DNA from: Bacteroidota bacterium
GTDB lineage: Bacteria > Bacteroidota > Bacteroidia > Bacteroidales > Tannerellaceae
Direction: 5' to 3'
Assembly (NCBI GenBank): GCA_023429375.1
Contig: JAEYVY010000019.1
Location: forward strand, 1-64,000
DNA: 64,000 nt
Below the pieces are notes generated by a model. It was not told the origin of the DNA. It saw only the letters and a list, made by a program, of their open reading frames with translations, and ran no database searches. This document shows positions 35,801 to 43,254 of the stretch, piece after piece (positions within the stretch are counted from its first letter, which is position 1; the number at the start of each line of letters is the position of its first letter). The position numbers were made by a program, and so were the translations under genes.

Positions 35801-36409
35801 AGCTAATGCATCCTGATCGATCAGGTGAGCCAAATCTTCTTGATCCAGCATCTCAATTTTCTGAATTTCATGAGATGTACGGAAGCCGTCGAAGAAGTTA
35901 ACGAAAGGAACACGAGATTTGAGTGTTGCTAAGTGGGCTACACCTGCTAAGTCCATAACCTCTTGCACAGATCCCTCAGCCAGCATTGCAAAACCAGTCT
36001 GTCTGGCAGCCATCACATCTTGGTGGTCACCAAAAATTGACAATGCGTGCGATGCAATCGTACGAGCAGAAACATGAAATACGCATGGCAATAACTCACC
36101 AGCAATTTTATACATGTTAGGGATCATCAACAGCAATCCCTGAGATGCAGTGTAAGTGGTTGTTAACGCACCTGCTTGCAATGAACCGTGAACAGCTCCT
36201 GCGGCACCTCCTTCAGATTGCATTTCCTGTACAAGAACAGTTTCACCGAAAATATTTTTTCTTCCGGCAGCTGCCCACTCATCTACGTATTCAGCCATCG
36301 TAGAGGATGGAGTGATAGGATAAATCGCAGCAACTTCGCTAAACATATATGAAATATGTGCAGCTGCTTGATTTCCGTCACAGGTTAAGAATTTCTTCTG
36401 TTTTGTCAT
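32849..36409 (-). CDS. nifJ: Pyruvate:ferredoxin (flavodoxin) oxidoreductase
   Basis: Single-chain PFOR, which decarboxylates pyruvate to acetyl-CoA and CO2 while reducing ferredoxin; central to anaerobic energy metabolism. Domains in order: the N-terminal pyrimidine-binding domain (YMFSEVAAIYPITPSSTMAE) and the transketolase-like domain II, then the gamma domain. The ferredoxin insert has two 4Fe-4S motifs, CIQCNKCAYVCPHACIRPF and CLGCGNCADVCPG. The last part is the TPP-binding domain, with the proximal-cluster cysteines in FSGACSGCGETPY and ANATGCSSIY and the TPP motif GGDGASYDIGFGG...LDTEVYSNTGGQ. 1186 aa matches the homodimeric enzyme. The ATG is at 36409, only 31 nt after the upstream AAA ATPase gene, so its promoter probably lies inside or before that gene. 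Confidence 0.97.
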   Translation of the reverse strand: MTKQKKFLTCDGNQAAAHISYMFSEVAAIYPITPSSTMAEYVDEWAAAGRKNIFGETVLVQEMQSEGGAAGAVHGSLQAGALTTTYTASQGLLLMIPNMYKIAGELLPCVFHVSARTIASHALSIFGDHQDVMAARQTGFAMLAEGSVQEVMDLAGVAHLATLKSRVPFVNFFDGFRTSHEIQKIEMLDQEDLAHLIDQDALAEFRNRALNPENPVTRGMAENPDVFFQHRESANKYYEAVPGIVEEYMKEISAITGRKYGLFDYYGAPDADRVIIAMGSVTEAIREAIDYLTAQGEKVGLVAVHLYRPFSAKHFLAAVPKTAKRIAVLDRTKEPGSTGEPLYLDVKDCFYGQENAPVIVGGRYGLSSKDTTPAQILSVYENLTLSLPKTNFTIGIVDDVTFTSLPPREEIALGGEGMYEAKFYGLGADGTVGANKNSVKIIGDNTDKYCQAYFSYDSKKSGGFTCSHLRFGDTPIRSTYLVNTPNFVACHVQAYLKMYDVTRGLRENGTFLLNTVWNAEELEKHLPNRVKRYFAKKNITVYYINATQIALEIGLGNRTNTILQSAFFRITNVIPVELAVEQMKKFIVKSYGKKGEDVVNKNFAAVDRGGEYSVLPVKPEWANLPDDEKDGAKYPDFISNVVNVINAQDGDLLPVSTFVGLEDGTWQQGTAQYEKRGVAPFVPEWTSENCIQCNKCAYVCPHACIRPFVLDEAEQANAPFNDGMLKAVGKQFDGMKFRIQVSVLDCLGCGNCADVCPGNKQGKALKMQDLESQLDEVPNWTYCAENVKSKQHLVNINANVKNSQFATPMFEFSGACSGCGETPYVKLLTQLFGDRQMVANATGCSSIYSASVPSTPYTKNQDGHGPAWANSLFEDFAEFGLGMSLAVETMRARIEKLMKQAIEAGCPEEAKALFEEWIANQNDAEKTKEIGPKVKALVSANADKCEFCKEIASLSKFLVKKSQWIIGGDGASYDIGFGGLDHVIASGKNVNILVLDTEVYSNTGGQSSKSTPVGAIAKFAASGKRVRKKDLGLMATTYGYVYVAQVAMGADQAQTLKAIREAEAYDGPSLVIAYSPCISHGLRAGMGKSQQEQADAVACGYWHLWRYNPALEAEGKNPFTLDSKEPNWDNFEAFLKGEVRYSSVMKQYPTEAAELFKAAKENAQWRYRNYKRLAQQEWATEPAAEA

Positions 36410-36440
36410 TTTGAGATATATTTAAGTAATATTTATTTCT

Positions 36441-37619
36441 TTAATATAAGAAGCCAAATAACCACAAGGGAATTATATTATCTGATCCTATTTCAATATT
36501 TTCAACTGCATAATAGAAATCTGGATTCGTTCTTCCTTTCTGGCTTTCTTCTACTTTAAACTGATGTTTCCTTTCCACAAGAAAATTAGCACTTTTTGTA
36601 CCTACATTCAGTTTGTTATCCTTGTGAAGCATATTATAGAAAAATGTTTCTCGCAAAGCCTGATGATTTACAGCCATTGGTCTAATGGGATACATCAAGT
36701 TAGTGTCATTCATATATACTTTAGCAGGTTTTTTAGGGAAACTATCTCCTTCCTGATAAAGCATATTTATCAAACGGGCATCTGTCAAATATTTGATGTA
36801 ATTCATAACTGTTGCCCGACTTGTTTCTATATCTTTACTTAATTGGCTAACATTTGGTGCACAAGGTGCACTGATTGCTAACAAATATAATAATTTTCTT
36901 AGCTTTGGAAGATAACTTTGCTCAATCTGTTTGATATAAAGCACATCTACTTCCAACATCATATTCATCGTCTTCAACAGATTTTCTGAAAAGTTGCGCT
37001 TTTCAAGAAAGAATGGATAGTACCCATGATGCATGTAATCATGAAGAAAAGCGATGGGCTTTACTTCCTTGCATATGGATTCGGCAATATGCTTATGGTC
37101 AGCCAAGATATCTTCTAAAGTAAATGACGGGAAAGAGCTACCTGTCATCAAATTGATGAATTCACGAAAAGAAAACCCGCGCAGGTTATATGATTTCACA
37201 TATCCTGAAAGATCGGGATTCTCTTCTTTCAATCGCATCACAGATGAACCTGAAAATACAATTCTTACATCCGGATAGTTATCATAGCAATAGCGCAGTT
37301 CTCGAGACCAATTGGGATACTTGAACACCTGGTCAATGAGCAACACTTTTCCTCCTTTTGCGCGGAATTCCGCAACAAAATCAGTTAGCGACCTCTCCGT
37401 AAAATAGAAATGATTCAGATTGATGTATAAACACTCTCTATTGTTTTTACCAAAGTATTCACGGGCATATTCTAAAAGAAATGTCGTCTTCCCTACTCCT
37501 CTCGAGCCTTTTATCCCGATAAGACGGTCGCTCCAGTTAATTTCATCCATTAACTGACGACGAACTGGCGAGGTAGTGTGTTCTAGTAAGTAATTATGTG
37601 TCCTATAAAATGCTTCCAC
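36441..37619 (-). CDS. AAA_14/DUF4143 family ATPase
   Basis: Stand-alone P-loop ATPase of the AAA_14 plus DUF4143 type, common in Bacteroidota and archaea and with no firmly established role; links to nucleic acid or toxin-antitoxin-like functions have been proposed for relatives. Walker A is GSRGVGKTT (38-46). Walker B is KVLLIDQVF (92-100), with Gln98 in place of the usual catalytic Glu. SGSSVMRLKEE is the sensor region. The C-terminal DUF4143 has a winged-helix-like segment (LSKDIETSRATVMNYIKYLT) and the tail IPLWLFGFLY. 392 aa is standard. The promoter at 37642-37671 is close to the start. The same strand and 31-nt spacing to nifJ suggest co-transcription, though the roles look unrelated. 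Confidence 0.85.
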   Translation of the reverse strand: MEAFYRTHNYLLEHTTSPVRRQLMDEINWSDRLIGIKGSRGVGKTTFLLEYAREYFGKNNRECLYINLNHFYFTERSLTDFVAEFRAKGGKVLLIDQVFKYPNWSRELRYCYDNYPDVRIVFSGSSVMRLKEENPDLSGYVKSYNLRGFSFREFINLMTGSSFPSFTLEDILADHKHIAESICKEVKPIAFLHDYMHHGYYPFFLEKRNFSENLLKTMNMMLEVDVLYIKQIEQSYLPKLRKLLYLLAISAPCAPNVSQLSKDIETSRATVMNYIKYLTDARLINMLYQEGDSFPKKPAKVYMNDTNLMYPIRPMAVNHQALRETFFYNMLHKDNKLNVGTKSANFLVERKHQFKVEESQKGRTNPDFYYAVENIEIGSDNIIPLWLFGFLY

Positions 37620-37641
37620 AATGTAAATTATATAGCAATTG

Positions 37642-37671
37642 CAAATATATTAATTTTATCCTCATTGCAAT
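37642..37671 (-). promoter_or_regulatory. Promoter of the AAA/DUF4143 ATPase gene
   Basis: Minus strand: ATTG (37668-37671), 18-nt spacer, TATATTTG (37642-37649), close to the TTTG/TAnnTTTG consensus; the start codon follows 23 nt later. It may also serve nifJ, which has almost no upstream space of its own. Confidence 0.5.
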
Positions 37672-37758
37672 ACCGAGATAGCAATTTTTAGTACATTAGT
37701 ACAATTCTAACTTTACAACAAAATAATCAATAGGCCGTATCTCCCCTCAACAGCAACA

Positions 37759-37794
37759 AAAAAGGCTGACAACAAATCGTGTCAGCCTTTTTTC
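37759..37794 (-). terminator. Intrinsic terminator after secG
   Basis: Perfect 14-bp stem: AAAAAAGGCTGACA (37759-37772) and TGTCAGCCTTTTTT (37781-37794), 8-nt loop. On the minus strand it ends in TTTTTTGTTG. It lies about 62 nt past the secG stop and closes the sigma-54 activator-lptE-TPR-secG operon. Confidence 0.9.
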
Positions 37795-37856
37795 TTCATA
37801 ATGAAGAAATATCTTTAAAACATTAAAAACCTGCTCAATGTAGAGATAGACTTTTC

Positions 37857-38225
37857 TTAATTATTTTCCTCTTCAGGTGTTGTAGCCGGAGCTTCTTCTG
37901 GCGCTTGTTGAGCTGTTCCGAAGTTAGGAGCAATAGTGTTTGGATCTACTGCAACTGCTTCATCAACCTGTTGTTTGATTTCTGATTGTTTCACAGTTTG
38001 TGAAGAAGGGATAAATGAAGTGATGGCAATACTTAAAACAACAACTGTTCCAGCCAATGTCCATGTTGCCTTTTCCAAAAAGTCGGTGGTCTTTCTAACG
38101 CCCATAATCTGATTTGATGAAGAGAAACCGGCAGCAAGCCCTCCTCCTTTTGAATTCTGAATCAACACGATCAGGATCAATAGTACTGAAGCTATCAGAA
38201 TCAGAATTGAGATAAATACGTACAT
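37857..38225 (-). CDS. secG: Preprotein translocase subunit SecG
   Basis: Small inner-membrane subunit that assists SecYEG protein export. Two transmembrane segments: residues 2-24 (ISILILIASVLLILIVLI) and about 50-72 (ATWTLAGTVVVLSIAITSFI). Between them is the SecG signature QNSKGGGLAAGFSSSNQIMG. The C-terminal 45 residues form a Glu/Ala/Pro-rich acidic tail typical of Bacteroidota SecG. 122 aa. It is the last gene of an operon with a TPR protein, lptE and a sigma-54 activator; only 1 nt separates it from the TPR gene. Confidence 0.95.
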   Translation of the reverse strand: MYVFISILILIASVLLILIVLIQNSKGGGLAAGFSSSNQIMGVRKTTDFLEKATWTLAGTVVVLSIAITSFIPSSQTVKQSEIKQQVDEAVAVDPNTIAPNFGTAQQAPEEAPATTPEEENN

Positions 38226-38226
38226 C

Positions 38227-38979
38227 TTATTTTATGTTTTTATTGTTAATAATCAATTTTCTTAAAAATCGTATTTGGTCTGCAAAGTAAACATTTTTTT
38301 CTGGATATTTCAAACTTAACTTTTCAATAATTTGTAATGCACGTTCATAACGTTTTTGTTTGATATAAATCTGAGCCAATGTTTCCGTAAAGAACGATTC
38401 GTCTTGCATTTGATTAAAATCGGTCGACGTTGATTCTTCTTCGTCAGAATAGTCATCAGAACTTGTTTCTGGCGCCATAATACGCCTTGGTCTTACCTTA
38501 TCATTTTCAATAAATGAATCGATAAGTTGTTGATGTTCTAACTGTACTTTTGATTCATCTTCTACCTTAATATCCGGTTTTGACATCAACCAAAACATAT
38601 AGTCAGATGAAACAGAAGCATTATTTAGCGTTTCTGTCAAATCTGGAGAAGAGCCATTCGAGTGCTGTGATAAAAACGAATCGATTAATGCAAATGCATC
38701 TTCCCTCTCTTCATTCGCTACCATCGTTATTGATGATTGATGTTCTAATTTATCCTCAATCAACAAAAACAATTTACGTCTGTCCGGAATGCTTATTGAC
38801 AGTCTTTTTAGTTCGACCGCAAAATCAGGGTGATTTAATACGGCCAAATTCTTCAGATACATCATTTTCGCTAAAGAGAAAGAAGGATATTTATCCATAA
38901 TTTTCTTTAACTCATGCATCGTATCTTCAGAATACAACGAAGCATCTTCTATCAGTCTATATAAAAGATCGGAATCCAT
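38227..38979 (-). CDS. TPR-like protein of unknown function
   Basis: 250-aa cytoplasmic-looking protein with no signal peptide or membrane segment. The N-terminal half is helical (LYRLIEDASLYSEDTMHELK). The middle is acidic and low in complexity (about 165-185, SSDDYSDEEESTSTDF). The C-terminal part contains a TPR-like pair (FTETLAQIYIKQKRYERALQ, IIEKLSLKYPEKNVYF). Its start codon overlaps the lptE stop (TAATG), and it ends 1 nt before secG, so it is tightly coupled to both. Bacteroidales genomes commonly carry such a gene between lptE and secG. A role in envelope protein or LPS export is suggested only by position. Confidence 0.75.
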   Translation of the reverse strand: MDSDLLYRLIEDASLYSEDTMHELKKIMDKYPSFSLAKMMYLKNLAVLNHPDFAVELKRLSISIPDRRKLFLLIEDKLEHQSSITMVANEEREDAFALIDSFLSQHSNGSSPDLTETLNNASVSSDYMFWLMSKPDIKVEDESKVQLEHQQLIDSFIENDKVRPRRIMAPETSSDDYSDEEESTSTDFNQMQDESFFTETLAQIYIKQKRYERALQIIEKLSLKYPEKNVYFADQIRFLRKLIINNKNIK

Positions 38980-39497
38980 TACCAGTTAGCCACGGTAGCG
39001 TTGTATATTTGGTCAGCAATTTCAGCAATGATTTCTTGACACAACTCGTCCTGTACATCTTGAAGCATACGACTATTATCAAATGGGCGGTTGGCCGAGA
39101 ATGTTTGTTCGAAATCCTCATCGGGATTTGTTCGGTTGATATAACGCACTCTAACGGTTATCGTCAATTGCGTTTGTGACGCATAAGCATCCTCTTTAAC
39201 AGCCAATTGTTGAAGATCATACCCTACAATCTCTCCTTCAAGCTGTAAATCTCCATTTTCGGGTATTACCTGCAATCGTGTTTGACGAATGTATTTATCT
39301 TTCAGCCCTTCTGTAAAGGTTTGTGCCAACGGCGGATAAACCAATGGTGCCTGATTAGGAAAATCACGTACCGTGATTGAACGGACCTTCGTATAGTCAA
39401 TAGAGGCTCCATTTAATGTATAGGAAATAGAACACCCCCCTAAACTTATTAAGAAGGCCGTCAAAAAAGCGATAATTATATTATGATTTCGCATCAT
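38979..39497 (-). CDS. lptE: LPS-assembly lipoprotein LptE
   Basis: Outer-membrane lipoprotein that plugs the LptD barrel and helps insert lipopolysaccharide. Signal MMRNHNIIIAFLTAFLISLGGC puts the lipid-modified Cys at residue 22. The mature part begins SISYTLNGASIDYTKVRSIT and contains YPPLAQTFTEGLKDKYIRQT, the conserved LptE helix-strand segment. The strands QLTITVRVRYINRT and the C-terminal helix CQEIIAEIADQIYNATVANW follow. 172 aa is the usual size in Bacteroidota. It overlaps the downstream TPR gene by 1 nt and follows the sigma-54 activator gene by 8 nt. Such LptE proteins are often left as 'hypothetical' because sequence similarity to the E. coli protein is low. Confidence 0.9.
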   Translation of the reverse strand: MMRNHNIIIAFLTAFLISLGGCSISYTLNGASIDYTKVRSITVRDFPNQAPLVYPPLAQTFTEGLKDKYIRQTRLQVIPENGDLQLEGEIVGYDLQQLAVKEDAYASQTQLTITVRVRYINRTNPDEDFEQTFSANRPFDNSRMLQDVQDELCQEIIAEIADQIYNATVANW

Positions 39498-39505
39498 GCA
39501 CGAAT

Positions 39506-40693
39506 TTATTCTAGATTATATTCTTTTATTTTACGATAAAGCGTACGTTCGGAAATCTTTAGTTCTGCTGCTGCACTTTTACGACGTCCATTGTATTTTT
39601 CTAAAGTCTTACGTATCATTTCTTTCTCGGCTTCTTCCAAAGAGAGGGCTGTTTCTTCAACAGCTTCAGCTTCTTGGATTATATGATCTACATGACGGAT
39701 ATGTGGATGTGGATGACTATATGTAGGTTCACTTTCTTTTGCCTGCATGGTCACATTTCCGGACATCAGACCATGAACGAGTTCCTTCAAATCATTCACA
39801 TCTTTCTTCATATCGAAGAGCACTTGATACAATATTTCTCGTTCGCTGTTAAACATTTTATACTCGGAATTCTGTTGCTTTACCAACACAGGCAGTTTCT
39901 CTACCTGCGATTCCGGGAGGTATTGTTTCAATGTTTCGAGGCTTATAGTCCGTTCCTCTTCTATGACTGAAATTCGTTCGGTTAGATTCTTTAATTCGCG
40001 CACATTTCCCGGCCACCTGTATGAAATAAGCAATTGCTTTGCTTCATCACTCAATTTGATTGCCGGCATACGGTATTTTTCGGCACAGTCTCCTGCAAAT
40101 TTTCTAAAAAGCAGGTAAATATCATCCGAACGTTCACGTAATGACGGGACAGTAATAGGGACAGTGCTCAATCGGTAAAATAAGTCTTCCCTAAACTTAC
40201 CTTCACTTACTGCTTGGGTAAGATTCACATTAGTTGCCGCAACAATTCTTACGTTTGTTTTCTGAACTTTTGATGATCCTACTTTTATAAACTCGCCCGA
40301 CTCCAATACTCGTAACAAACGAGCTTGTGTAGGAATGGGCAACTCACCTACTTCATCTAAGAATATTGTTCCACCATCGGCTACTTCAAAATAACCTTTT
40401 CTATCGGCTAAGGCCCCGGTAAAAGAACCTTTCTCATGCCCGAAAAGCTCTGAGTCTATCGTCCCCTCAGGAATAGCGCCACAGTTGACTGCAATATATT
40501 GGCCGTGTTTTCTGACACTATTCTGATGTATTATCTGAGGAAAACTCTCTTTACCTACACCACTCTCACCGGTTATCAAAACAGACAAATCGGTTGGAGC
40601 CACTTGTAATGCCACGTCGATAGCTCTATTCAATAATGGGCTATTACCAATGATCCCAAAACGTTGTTTTATTTGTTGTATGTCAATCTTCAT
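39506..40693 (-). CDS. Sigma-54-dependent transcriptional activator (AAA+ and Fis HTH)
   Basis: Enhancer-binding protein that remodels RNA polymerase carrying RpoN. The AAA+ domain starts almost at the N-terminus (FGIIGNSPLLNRAIDVAL). Walker A GESGVGKES is at 42-50, the sigma-54-contacting loop GSFTGA at 89-94 and Walker B GGTIFLDEVGE at about 107-117. A Fis-type helix-turn-helix occupies the last 35 residues (KSAAAELKISERTLYRKI). No receiver, GAF or PAS domain precedes the AAA+ part, so its activity must be set by expression level, an unseen partner, or the linker at about 280-345. It is the first gene of an operon with lptE, a TPR protein and secG. A TGTGATA palindrome lies directly upstream. 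Confidence 0.93.
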   Translation of the reverse strand: MKIDIQQIKQRFGIIGNSPLLNRAIDVALQVAPTDLSVLITGESGVGKESFPQIIHQNSVRKHGQYIAVNCGAIPEGTIDSELFGHEKGSFTGALADRKGYFEVADGGTIFLDEVGELPIPTQARLLRVLESGEFIKVGSSKVQKTNVRIVAATNVNLTQAVSEGKFREDLFYRLSTVPITVPSLRERSDDIYLLFRKFAGDCAEKYRMPAIKLSDEAKQLLISYRWPGNVRELKNLTERISVIEEERTISLETLKQYLPESQVEKLPVLVKQQNSEYKMFNSEREILYQVLFDMKKDVNDLKELVHGLMSGNVTMQAKESEPTYSHPHPHIRHVDHIIQEAEAVEETALSLEEAEKEMIRKTLEKYNGRRKSAAAELKISERTLYRKIKEYNLE

Positions 40694-40747
40694 TGTGATA
40701 ACGAATCCTGTGATAAATTTGGTTTATATCACAAAATTACAAACTTA
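40694..40747 (-). promoter_or_regulatory. Promoter and palindromic operator of the sigma-54 activator operon
   Basis: On the minus strand two overlapping -7 candidates, TAATTTTG (40732-40739) and TAAGTTTG (40740-40747). In plus coordinates a palindrome TGTGATA-N11-TATCACA spans 40709-40733, and a third half-site TGTGATA lies at 40694-40700, 15 nt from the first arm and touching the start codon. The half-sites recall CRP/FNR-type TGTGA motifs, but with wider spacing. Confidence 0.5.
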
Positions 40748-40776
40748 ATTCATAATTCCACGTTTTCGGGACTAAT

Positions 40777-41616
40777 CTATGATAAAGGTTTGTTTTTAGC
40801 CTTATAGGTAGAGTTAAAAAGGAAGGATGCTAATGCATCATCATCGCTATACTTTGAGATTTCTTCTGCTGATATTGGATTCCCGATATAAACATCCACT
40901 ATTTTACCTCGTTTATTGAATGCTTCAGCCGGTATACGTAAAGTACGTATACGCCAATCAATCCTGCCTAACCAATAGAAAAAGCGACTATTACAGAAGT
41001 CAAAATAAACAGGATAAACCGGAACTTGAGCTTTTCTTATCAATTTTACCACGCTATGCGCCCATGACAAATCATAAATACCTTTTTTCTCTTTATTATA
41101 AAAAGATATAGCTCCTGCTGGAAAAAAGCCTACTGGGGCTCCATTCTTAAGTCTGTTAAATGACTCTCTTATGCCATTCACATTTTGCAAATTCGCTCCT
41201 TCTTTCTTAGTATCAGGCTTTACCGAGATAAAGTTACCACTCATAGCACCGATATTTTCTAGAATACCGTTAACCATAACTTTATAATCGGGGCGCAGAG
41301 ATGCAAATATGTCTATCAAAATGATTCCATCAAGTGAGCCGATAGGATGGTTGGAAACAGTGATGAAAGCTCCTTCTGGCAATTCAGAAAGCAACTCTTT
41401 ATTGTGAATGTTGTACTTTAAGTTGATTAGTGGATCTTTAAGAATTGCAGAGGTGAATGCTGATCCGCTAAAATGGCAATTCCGACTATGTACATCATTT
41501 ACTTTATTTACACTAAACCATTTTAAAAATAACTTTCCTAAAAAACGCCCGACTGTAGTTCCGAAAAAAGGATTGAGTTTGTGTAAATCATTAACATCAA
41601 CGACAGTCTTTTTCAT
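40777..41616 (-). CDS. Lysophospholipid/glycerol-type acyltransferase (PlsC family)
   Basis: Membrane-associated acyltransferase of the LPLAT superfamily, expected to move a fatty acyl chain to a glycerol or polyol acceptor. The catalytic block is TVSNHPIGSLDG: NHP-x4-D in place of the usual NH-x4-D, as in the hemolysin-like branch. Substrate-binding block III appears as PVGFFPAGAISF, with FPAG in place of FPEG, and block IV as VPVYPVYFD. ATG 41616 (MKKTVVDVNDLHKLNPFFG) is preferred over an in-frame TTG at 41622. 279 aa. Last gene of an operon with a cytidylyltransferase, an SDR reductase and a CDP-alcohol phosphatidyltransferase; 7 nt to the upstream gene. The lipid product is unknown. Confidence 0.82.
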   Translation of the reverse strand: MKKTVVDVNDLHKLNPFFGTTVGRFLGKLFLKWFSVNKVNDVHSRNCHFSGSAFTSAILKDPLINLKYNIHNKELLSELPEGAFITVSNHPIGSLDGIILIDIFASLRPDYKVMVNGILENIGAMSGNFISVKPDTKKEGANLQNVNGIRESFNRLKNGAPVGFFPAGAISFYNKEKKGIYDLSWAHSVVKLIRKAQVPVYPVYFDFCNSRFFYWLGRIDWRIRTLRIPAEAFNKRGKIVDVYIGNPISAEEISKYSDDDALASFLFNSTYKAKNKPLS

Positions 41617-41623
41617 AAGCAAT

Positions 41624-42511
41624 TTATTTCATGAAATTTGCACACATCTTTTCATGCTTATCCATTACTAAAACGAGCACAATATTTAATACAATAATTT
41701 CAAATATGAAATAGGCCCAAACTTGACCGGTAAGCACAATTAGAAACATAACAAGAGTCCGACCGTTAAAGGTCAGCAAATCTATATAGGGCATTATTGC
41801 TTTACTTTGTGCACGAAAGGAAGTTCTGACTGATTCAGGAATATTATCACCGTACTCTTTAGCTAAATGAGATAACATCTTCTGCAAATTAGGTGTAAAC
41901 TTAACCTGTAAATAAGTATACCCGATATAAAGTAAATAAAAGACTTTATTAATGCCGGGTTTCATTTCCTTATGCTTAGCCTTTACTTGTTCTAACGACT
42001 GAAACTCTGCACCTTTTTCTTTACTGATAAAGAATAAATGCAGCGTTTTATAGTAATCGGTAATATTCGCTTGTACCAAATGTGAAAGGCCAGATAAAAC
42101 AGCTAAAGCAAAAAACCACGACGTACCATATATATCCATCAGGCGGTAAGCAAAACCTATATAGATTGATGCAAACCAAACATCTCCGGCTATACCATCT
42201 AATATACGCCCGATAGCAGATTTAATTCCAGTCATTCGAGCTAATTGTCCATCGACACAATCTAGGATATTAGCTAAAACCAACAGACATATACCTATAA
42301 TAGAATAGACAATATTATTGACATAAAAGAAATACCCTACCACTCCACCAATAAAAATAGATATGATTGTCACCATATTAGGCGTTATCCCGGTATGGGT
42401 TAGCAGGCGTGCGATACGAAATCCTATGGGACGATAAAAAACCCGATCTACGATATTTTCTGTTTCAATCGACTTCAACGATGCTTCGTATTCTTTATTC
42501 AATTCTCCCAT
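41624..42511 (-). CDS. CDP-alcohol phosphatidyltransferase family protein
   Basis: Integral membrane enzyme that joins an alcohol phosphate or a lipid to a CDP-activated partner. The signature D-x2-DG-x2-AR-x8-G-x3-D-x3-D is complete in two adjacent pieces, CVDGQLARM and GRILDGIAGDVW. Hydrophobic segments surround it (ITPNMVTIISIFIGGVVGYF, SIIGICLLVLANIL, and several after residue 110). The N-terminus (DRVFYRPIGFRIARLLTHTG) is typical of the PgsA/CdsA-like bacterial branch, and the loop at 170-230 is longer than in the shortest family members. 295 aa. It is co-transcribed with a TagD-like cytidylyltransferase, so its donor could be a CDP-polyol in place of CDP-diacylglycerol; this is inference. 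Confidence 0.9.
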   Translation of the reverse strand: MGELNKEYEASLKSIETENIVDRVFYRPIGFRIARLLTHTGITPNMVTIISIFIGGVVGYFFYVNNIVYSIIGICLLVLANILDCVDGQLARMTGIKSAIGRILDGIAGDVWFASIYIGFAYRLMDIYGTSWFFALAVLSGLSHLVQANITDYYKTLHLFFISKEKGAEFQSLEQVKAKHKEMKPGINKVFYLLYIGYTYLQVKFTPNLQKMLSHLAKEYGDNIPESVRTSFRAQSKAIMPYIDLLTFNGRTLVMFLIVLTGQVWAYFIFEIIVLNIVLVLVMDKHEKMCANFMK

Positions 42512-42516
42512 TATCT

Positions 42517-43245
42517 TTATTTATATAAATAACCTCCATCGACAACTACGATCTCGCCGTTAAAGTACTTGTTTTCAATTAACATAAGAAAAACTTCTGC
42601 AATTTCTTCCGGGGCAGAGAAACGCCCTACAGCTATTTTTGATTCAATGCTTTTACGCACTTCGGCCGGCTTCGTCTTTTGCCATTCTGTATCGACAAAT
42701 CCCGGAGCCACAGCATTTACGCGAATGTCATAAGGCACTAAGAACTTCACCAGATTTTTAACCATTGAATGAACCGCACTCTTAGAAACGCCATAAACCA
42801 AAGAAACAGAATGAGGTTGAATACCCATCAAAGAGCCGGTAAAGACAACTGACCCACCCTTTGTCAACCGTTTTACAATCGATTGTAAAAGAAAAAACGG
42901 AAAATGAACATTGGCAAAGAATACTCGCTCCCAATCCGACAAGGTTATATCCTCAAACGAATCACGACATGTAATTCCAGCATTGAAAATAACAGCATCA
43001 AGCATTAAATTATGCTCGTTCAGAAAATCTGTTATACCTGAAATAGCATCAGCAGAGGTTGCATCAGCTTTCAAAAGAGAAACTTCTCCGGCAGTAATAT
43101 GCCGAAGTTCTTCTACCGTCGCATGGGCAGCTTCCGTGTCTGAGGAATAAGTGAGAATTAAATCGTAGTTCTTATGCGCAAGTGCTGCAGCAACAGATTT
43201 ACCAATCCCTTTTGTACCGCCTGTAATCAACGCAATCTTCTTCAT
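42517..43245 (-). CDS. Short-chain dehydrogenase/reductase
   Basis: NAD(P)-dependent oxidoreductase of the classical SDR family, cytoplasmic. The cofactor motif is ITGGTKGIGKSVAAAL (T-G-x3-G-x-G). NAG appears in AVIFNAGITC. The catalytic Ser is in VVFTGSLMG and the YxxxK in VYGVSKSAVHSMVKN. RVNAVAPGFVDTEW and NGEIVVVDGGYLYK are typical of FabG-like enzymes. 242 aa. The operon position between a cytidylyltransferase and a CDP-alcohol transferase suggests it reduces or oxidises a polyol or sugar phosphate that is then activated with CTP. A fatty-acyl role is the alternative. 5 nt separate it from the next gene. Confidence 0.9.
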   Translation of the reverse strand: MKKIALITGGTKGIGKSVAAALAHKNYDLILTYSSDTEAAHATVEELRHITAGEVSLLKADATSADAISGITDFLNEHNLMLDAVIFNAGITCRDSFEDITLSDWERVFFANVHFPFFLLQSIVKRLTKGGSVVFTGSLMGIQPHSVSLVYGVSKSAVHSMVKNLVKFLVPYDIRVNAVAPGFVDTEWQKTKPAEVRKSIESKIAVGRFSAPEEIAEVFLMLIENKYFNGEIVVVDGGYLYK

Positions 43246-43254
43246 AGTGCGCTT

